From Caldilineaceae bacterium (GTDB lineage Bacteria > Chloroflexota > Anaerolineae > Caldilineales > Caldilineaceae), in contig JAPOVP010000175.1 in assembly GCA_026708085.1 (NCBI GenBank), positions 1-64,000 of the forward strand: 64,000 bases of DNA. The letters run 5' to 3'. The translations under genes and the position numbers were made by a program. Below, piece by piece: positions 59,151 through 64,000 of the stretch. The notes beneath the pieces were generated by a model. That model had not been told where the DNA came from, did not search any database, and saw nothing but the letters and a program-made list of their open reading frames with translations. Positions within the stretch are counted from its first letter, which is position 1. Every line of letters starts with the position of its first letter.

Positions 59151-60139
59151 TGGGAGACCCCCGATAAGATGCGAAGCAGATTCTTGCAGAAAAGCAGCAT
59201 TCTTAGCTCTCTCACGTAGCGTGCCGGCAGTCGAAGCGCCGGGCTGTGTCCGCGACAGTCATGCTCACTGCTTCGTTCTCCTGAAAGCGATTCGAGGAAG
59301 AAAGAAGCAGATGTTCACGCCTTCACAACAGTCTATTCCCATCCAGTGGCGTTTGTGTGGCTCACAAGTCTCGATTCTGGAACTTCGGTCTCCCTAAAAC
59401 GGTACGCGGTCCCCTTCGGGGAATGAACGAACAGCCGGCACGCCCCCCATGGCGCAGCGCGCCCAATGGTTGTTTGCTCGTTAACACCTTTCAAAACAGC
59501 GGTGTGCAGCCGTAAAGTGCGCAACCCCCAGGACCACACTGGCTCACAAAGTGAGTCCATTTCGCCTCCGGTGTCTATTGCGGCCCTGCGGGTGACGTCG
59601 CGGATCAATCGGGCTTTCCCATCAAAACATTCAACCAGGTAACCTTCTCAACAGGCCAACAGGCATTCCGTTCCTATCGAAATGATTCTGACGGAGCCCC
59701 CGCTTAGTTAGCGTCCAATGTGCGCGGTCTTTGCAACAGGCAGACACTTCTTTTCGCTCAAACAGATCGTCGCCCGCAAGAGTATACACCCCCAGTGTGT
59801 CGATTACGTGTCATTGCTGACTCTTGATGTGCCAATAAAATGCCAGAGTCTCTGGTAGGTGCGTCCACGCGGGACACCCCTTCTTGCATTCAAGGTATCT
59901 GTGGGAAGGACTGCAGATGCGGTGCGTGCTGTTCGTCTTTCCCCACCGCGGGTTGTCCTGTGATGTGCGCAGCATTCTCAGCGGCATCCGCGTAAATCCA
60001 GGACACGACCATTTCGTTCCAGGCAGCACAATTAGGGCTGATTCGTCCCGACGGCGGCGGAGCCTGGCAAGACCAGTTCGCACTACATCCCGAGCTGGCC
60101 CGCAGGCGCGCCTCAATCTCCTGCATCCCTGCCGATACT
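59151..60139. other. Intergenic region between the two LRR genes
   Basis: No supportable gene; frames here have no start signals. It contains a TTCGCGG-type element at 59560-59640. It should carry the promoter of the giant gene (start 59150), but I see no clear consensus promoter. Confidence 0.45.
59560..59640. repeat. TTCGCGG-type intergenic repeat, diverged
   Basis: CGCCTCCGGTGTC, then TTGCGGCCCTGCGGGTGACG, then TCGCGGATCAATC and AAAACATTCAAC. The trailing block matches the one after the 43.25 kb copy; the leading block matches the one before the 63.58 kb copy. Confidence 0.65.
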
Positions 60140-63100
60140 TCAAGGCTTGCAAACCGGAGGCACCGACGCATCGCCCAAAGTCTCCTCAATCAACTTGGCG
60201 GCTTCGTTATCGTATTCCTTCAGCTTCAAATCTCCTTCCCCCACGTAGTATGGCATAGCCTCCCAAAACCAGGACCTGACCGCCTCTGCCCAGTAACCCT
60301 CAGACCCTACTGACGCCGGCCCTCCCCTCCACAGCAAATCGTCCATTGCCGCCTCGTACACACTGTCGAGCCGCAACCCGAACTCCTCACCGTCAGGCTG
60401 CTCCTCGAGCGCACGGCGAATCAGGTGAGCGAATTCCTGCAGAAAGTGCCCGCAGTTCGGGTCGTACTGCGTCACCTCTGCCACCCACACGTCCTCCTCT
60501 CCGCCGGCCTCCCCCCAGTATCCGAAAAACTCAATCCGCGCACCGTTGACGGCCAGAGTGTCGAGCAGGTCTGGCCGTGTCGCCAGCACACCGGTAATGA
60601 TATCTCGCGCTTGGCTCATATTTCCGTCAGTCACCTCAGAGGGGGCCACCACGACAACGCCGTCAACATCCAGGTATTTCTGGAAAAGCAGTTCAAGGCC
60701 AAGTGACTGTGGCGGCGGCCGAAACTGTTGTTGGACAACAGCCGCGAACAACCTTTTCGACCAGGCGCTCCTTACCCCGTCGGCATCACGCGCACGGACC
60801 TGGTAGTAGTAGTTCCTGCCGTCGGTCTCCACATTCTGCGAAAAATACGTAACCGTAAGCTCGTCGCCGACCAGGCTCCAGCTCCTGTCAATGCTGTCCC
60901 ACGCTCGCAGGTCGTAACTGACAGCGTTTACCGCCGCATCCCACTGTAGCGTGGCTCTACCTTCCCTGACGGTCGCCTGCAGATTCCTTGGCACAGCCTG
61001 CCCAATCGCTGGATCGGCCGCCGTGCAATCGGCCAGAGAAAGCGATTCCAGGTGGGCGTTGACGAAAACACTTGAGCCCGACCTACCTGACCCCGGCACC
61101 TGGCAAAACTGATTGCCCGCGAGCTCCAGGAATATCAGATTCGAGAGTCCTCCAAAGTCAGGCAGCGGGCCCGTCAACAGATTGTCGCTGAGAGACAACC
61201 GTGTCAGTTTCTTAAGTGCATCCAGATCGACTACAGGCCCGGTAAGCCTGTTGTCGCTCAGATTCAGCACCCTCAGATTGCTGGCGAGACTGAGATCGGG
61301 AAGCTGGCCGGTCAACCGGTTCGACTCCAGAAAAAGCCACCTCAAACTTTCAAGAGCCCCCAGATCTGGAATGATGCCCGACAACTGGTTGCCCCCCATC
61401 GACACCCCGACCAGCCTCTTCAGGCCGCTCAGATCAGGTACCTGACCACTCAACCTGTTTTCTGACAGATCCAGAATTTCCAGCCTGAAAAGCGCACCCA
61501 ATTCGGGTACGCCACCCGTAAGACCGTTGTCACTCAAGTCCAATTCCTTCAGAAACGTAAGGCCTCCTGGCGCCGGAACTGCTCCGGTCAGCAAGTTTGA
61601 GCCCATTTTCAGATTGGTCGCTCTGGTGAGAGCGCCCAGTTCAGGGATTGGACCCTCTAGACTGTTTCCGCTCAGGTCCAGGTCAGTCAGTTTGGGAACA
61701 TTCTCCAGGTCGGGGATCGGCCCGGTCAGACGGTTGTTTTTAAGGAAAACTTGCGTCAGGTTGGTAAGCCCGTTCAGTTCCGGAACTGTACCGGTTAGCT
61801 GGTTTGACCCCAAAACCAGTCGCCACAGGTTGGAGTGGGTACTCAAGTCCGGAATAGACCCGGTCAACCCGTTGTGATTCAGATACAGTACTTCTAGACT
61901 GAGGAGTCCACTCAGATCCGGGATCTCGCCCGTAATCTGATTGTTGCTGAGGTGCAACGTCTTCAGTTGATTCAGTTCGCATAGTTCCGGGATCGGCCCC
62001 GTCAGCTGGTTGGAACCCAGGTAGACGCTGGTCAACTGGTTAAGGGAGCATAGGTCCGGGACAGGCCCGGTCAACCGATTGGAGCTGAGTCCCAGCCAAT
62101 GCAGGTTGGTGAGCTCGCTCAAGTCGGGGATCGGCCCGGTGAGCTCGTTGTCGCTGAGGTAGAGAGTTGTGAGGCTTGTTAAACTGCTCACGTCGGGGAT
62201 GGGTCCAGTCAACCGGTTATTCTCGAGATCCAGGCCGCGCAGATCGACGAGGGAACTGAGTTCCGGCACGTGACCCGTAAACGCATTGTTCTGGAGAGAT
62301 AGGTGAGTAAGGCGCGTGAGTGCACCCAGATCGGGCAATGGGCCCGAAAGCCTGTTTATGCCCAGATCTAGACTTGCCAGGCTTGTGAGTGCACTTATAT
62401 CCGGTAGATTGCCCCTAAGACCGTTGTTTTCCAGAAACAGTCCGGTGACGTGGCCCTGTTGGTCCGTTTGAACGCCATACCAGTTTGCGATCGATAAGTC
62501 GGTCAGCCAGTTGTCCTGTCGCCTCCAGTTTGCCCCATCCGTCGCCTCGTAAAGGGCAACCAGCGCCGCTCTTTCCTCATAGACCTCCGGAACAACCAGA
62601 AATCCGGGTACTTTCGCCGACACCCGCTGCGCCCACTCGCTCGCCCCGCCTCTTTCGTCTATTGCACGTATTCCATAGTAGTAGGTCACGCCCGAGTGCA
62701 ACCCTGTATGACTGAAAGCCGTTGCGCTGAGACTACCGTCGTCTAGCCTTTGCCAGTCCTCCCATCTGGTCCATGCCCACAGTTCGTACCCCGCCGCGCC
62801 GGCCACCGGCGTCCAGCTCAGCTCGACCCCGCCCTCGACGGCCGCCGCTGAGAGTATCGGCGCCGCAAGCACAGTCTGCGGCCCCTCGATCGTGACCGCG
62901 ACCCGTTCCGACCACGCGCCAAGCTCCCCCGATTCGCTCACCGCCCGTACCAAATAGTAATATGTCGTGCCCTCCGCGACTTCATCGTGGCGAAAGTTCG
63001 TGGTCGTCAATTCACCACTGTCCAACTGAACCCAGTCGGTGTCGCTCTCCCACCACACCCACAATTCGTACCTGATCGCGCCGGACACAGCCGTCCAGGA

Positions 63101-63286
63101 CAACGCAATGGCGTCTTCGCCGGCTTCCGCAGTTAATGCAGGCGCGTCTGGATCTGCCGCTGACGACGTCTGCGCCTGCGATGCACCATCTGTATGGAGT
63201 AAGAGCGAAACTACCGTCACCAAAAGGACGGCCGCGACGAATATAGTCCTGACCTTGGGCATCAGCCTGAGAGTTTCGTTTTCCAT
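60140..63286 (-). CDS. Exported LRR/FnIII protein with inactive zincin-like C-terminal domain
   Basis: 1048 residues from the ATG at 63286, chosen because AAGGA lies 8 bases upstream. Signal peptide about 8-39 (IFVAAVLLVTVVSLLL), two FnIII-like domains (about 45-220), an N cap (about 230), an LRR solenoid to about 755, another FnIII-like domain (770-850), and a 190-residue C-terminal domain. The last has the layout of anthrax-lethal-factor-like zincins (HEFAH ... EYWAEGVQSWF), but reads QEFAH at 950-954 (first His replaced) with YWAEAVRSWF near 1000. The zinc site is thus probably lost. Paralogous in its first part to the giant protein at 50088 and likely secreted. Confidence 0.9.
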   Translation of the reverse strand: MENETLRLMPKVRTIFVAAVLLVTVVSLLLHTDGASQAQTSSAADPDAPALTAEAGEDAIALSWTAVSGAIRYELWVWWESDTDWVQLDSGELTTTNFRHDEVAEGTTYYYLVRAVSESGELGAWSERVAVTIEGPQTVLAAPILSAAAVEGGVELSWTPVAGAAGYELWAWTRWEDWQRLDDGSLSATAFSHTGLHSGVTYYYGIRAIDERGGASEWAQRVSAKVPGFLVVPEVYEERAALVALYEATDGANWRRQDNWLTDLSIANWYGVQTDQQGHVTGLFLENNGLRGNLPDISALTSLASLDLGINRLSGPLPDLGALTRLTHLSLQNNAFTGHVPELSSLVDLRGLDLENNRLTGPIPDVSSLTSLTTLYLSDNELTGPIPDLSELTNLHWLGLSSNRLTGPVPDLCSLNQLTSVYLGSNQLTGPIPELCELNQLKTLHLSNNQITGEIPDLSGLLSLEVLYLNHNGLTGSIPDLSTHSNLWRLVLGSNQLTGTVPELNGLTNLTQVFLKNNRLTGPIPDLENVPKLTDLDLSGNSLEGPIPELGALTRATNLKMGSNLLTGAVPAPGGLTFLKELDLSDNGLTGGVPELGALFRLEILDLSENRLSGQVPDLSGLKRLVGVSMGGNQLSGIIPDLGALESLRWLFLESNRLTGQLPDLSLASNLRVLNLSDNRLTGPVVDLDALKKLTRLSLSDNLLTGPLPDFGGLSNLIFLELAGNQFCQVPGSGRSGSSVFVNAHLESLSLADCTAADPAIGQAVPRNLQATVREGRATLQWDAAVNAVSYDLRAWDSIDRSWSLVGDELTVTYFSQNVETDGRNYYYQVRARDADGVRSAWSKRLFAAVVQQQFRPPPQSLGLELLFQKYLDVDGVVVVAPSEVTDGNMSQARDIITGVLATRPDLLDTLAVNGARIEFFGYWGEAGGEEDVWVAEVTQYDPNCGHFLQEFAHLIRRALEEQPDGEEFGLRLDSVYEAAMDDLLWRGGPASVGSEGYWAEAVRSWFWEAMPYYVGEGDLKLKEYDNEAAKLIEETLGDASVPPVCKP

Positions 63287-63340
63287 CGGGAGTTTCCTTG
63301 CAACCGGCGACGAGGACCATTCAATTTTGACCGGCTGCAA

Positions 63341-63770
63341 GGATTCTAGAGTGAAAAGGGGCGCGCGTCAAAGGGCGAAGCGTAAGTGGGCAGGGCCAAA
63401 CCAGGGCGGGAACCGCCGAAGGGTTTTCCTTCGACATAGGGTTACCGAAAAGTAGCGCGCGTGGAGCGACGAACCAGGGCCTGTTGAAGTGTGTCAAAGC
63501 AGCGATTTGCGATAGCAAAGTATGGCCGCTCAAGAAGGGCCGTGCATCCATGCGAAGACAATCCGCTGCGCCTCCGGTGTCCTTCGCGCCCCTCCGCGTG
63601 CCTTCGCGGAAAGAAAGGTGTTCTTTCACGGTCCTTCGTGGATCAAGTGGTGTTCTTCGCGCCCCTTCGCGTGCCTTCGCGGAAAGAAAGGTGTTCATCG
63701 CACCCTTTCCCATGCCCTCCCGGTTCGACACGCAAATTAACCGCTTATGACCGGCCTCTGCGCACGAATT
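63341..63770. other. Repeat-rich gap at the right
   Basis: Contains the largest block of TTCGCGG repeats (63576-63715). Frames on both strands are shadows of the repeat. No gene or terminator recognised. Confidence 0.45.
63576..63715. repeat. TTCGCGG-type intergenic repeat, three units
   Basis: GTCCTTCGCGCCCCTCCGCG, TGCCTTCGCGGAAAGAAAGG, then a degenerate unit (TTCACGGTCCTTCGTGGATC), then GTTCTTCGCGCCCCTTCGCG and TGCCTTCGCGGAAAGAAAGG. Same family as at 3916, 43251 and 59560; closest to the 3916 copy because of the shared AAAGAAAGGTGTTC block. Confidence 0.8.
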
Positions 63771-64000
63771 CTAACCATCGCTCTCCAAATACGGCACCGC
63801 ACGCGGCAAATTCTCCCTCCCAAACATCATGTCCGAGTAAACGCCATCCGGAATGTGCAACGGATCCGCCAGCCGGCACCTCTCGATTACTTCCCAATTC
63901 AACTCTATTCCCAGTCCCGGCGCGTCACCCAAGGCAATCTCACCATCGACCACCTCCAGCGGCTGCCCCAACATCTCGTCCACAAACGGGTTGTTCATCC
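63771..64000 (-). CDS. Enolase-superfamily protein, C-terminal part (5' end outside window)
   Basis: The last 76 codons of a mandelate-racemase/muconate-lactonizing type enzyme: VDGEIALGDAPGLGIELN near the start, closing with a short C-terminal extension ESDG. This PGLGIELN motif is the usual end of the barrel. The Met at 63998 is internal; the gene continues past 64000. It is a second member of the family besides 17607-18731 and ends near a repeat block. Exact substrate unknown. Confidence 0.75.
   Translation of the reverse strand, partial: MNNPFVDEMLGQPLEVVDGEIALGDAPGLGIELNWEVIERCRLADPLHIPDGVYSDMMFGRENLPRAVPYLESDG

Noticed and set aside
50088-63286. Regular repeats considered as CRISPR
   Set aside because: The period is 69 or 138 bp and the frame stays open through every unit with an LRR pattern; there are no unique spacers and no cas genes.

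Overview
The window looks like a piece of a GC-rich bacterial chromosome, most plausibly from the Chloroflexota (Caldilinea-like or sponge/soil relatives). This is inferred from gene content and style: Thr/Pro-rich linkers in exported proteins, MacB/FtsX-type permeases in one very long chain, Tat-lipoprotein sugar-binding proteins, DUF2277, DUF169 and phytanoyl-dioxygenase-like proteins. No rRNA, tRNA or CRISPR array was seen, so the taxonomy is not proven by a marker gene.

Layout. Positions 1-16.7 kb are a low-density, eroding accessory region: a DUF5695-like large protein, orphan small membrane or exported proteins, a degraded IS3-family element with solitary ends elsewhere, a degraded IS5-like element, a diverged 300-bp direct repeat, and at least three host genes broken by in-frame stops or a frameshift. 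Embedded in it is an intact three-gene ABC export cassette (9.85-13.94 kb) in which one permease carries a peptidase-M1-like domain that has lost its zinc motif. Positions 16.7-24.5 kb (minus strand) are a carbohydrate operon in the order binding lipoprotein, permease, permease, GH4 glycosidase (the order of Bacillus lplABCD), then an enolase-superfamily dehydratase and a short-chain dehydrogenase, behind a recognisable TTGACT-17-TATAGT promoter. Positions 25-42.3 kb (all minus) hold an SH3-repeat exported protein, an HlyD-type adaptor, a DUF169 plus rhamnulose-phosphate-aldolase/dehydrogenase pair, an aldo-keto reductase plus GNAT pair, a homoserine-dehydrogenase-like SAF protein, a SNF2 helicase with its SWIM partner, formate-tetrahydrofolate ligase, DUF2277 and a PPOX-fold protein. 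Positions 42.6-49.8 kb hold a second PPOX protein, a LolD/MacB-like ATPase with a 1377-residue FtsX permease, and a dioxygenase-HEAT fusion. Positions 50-63.3 kb are filled by two exported leucine-rich-repeat proteins: one of 3020 residues with four complete LRR solenoids, and one of 1048 residues ending in a zincin-like domain whose HExxH has become QExxH. The right edge cuts a second enolase-superfamily gene.

Working together: the operon at 16.7-24.3 kb would import an oligosaccharide (possibly uronide-rich), split it with the GH4 enzyme and oxidise or dehydrate the sugar acid. The aldolase/SDR fusion, the aldo-keto reductase and the edge enolase gene point to the same sugar-acid theme. The LRR/FnIII proteins and SH3 protein are probably envelope or secreted binding proteins. 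Short TTCGCGG-rich intergenic repeats occur at four places (3.9, 43.2, 59.6 and 63.6 kb), two of them next to the LRR genes.

Most unusual points: two independent proteins with recognisable but disarmed metallopeptidase domains, a homogenised six-unit 138-bp tandem inside the giant LRR gene, and a cluster of genes interrupted by stops without loss of frame.
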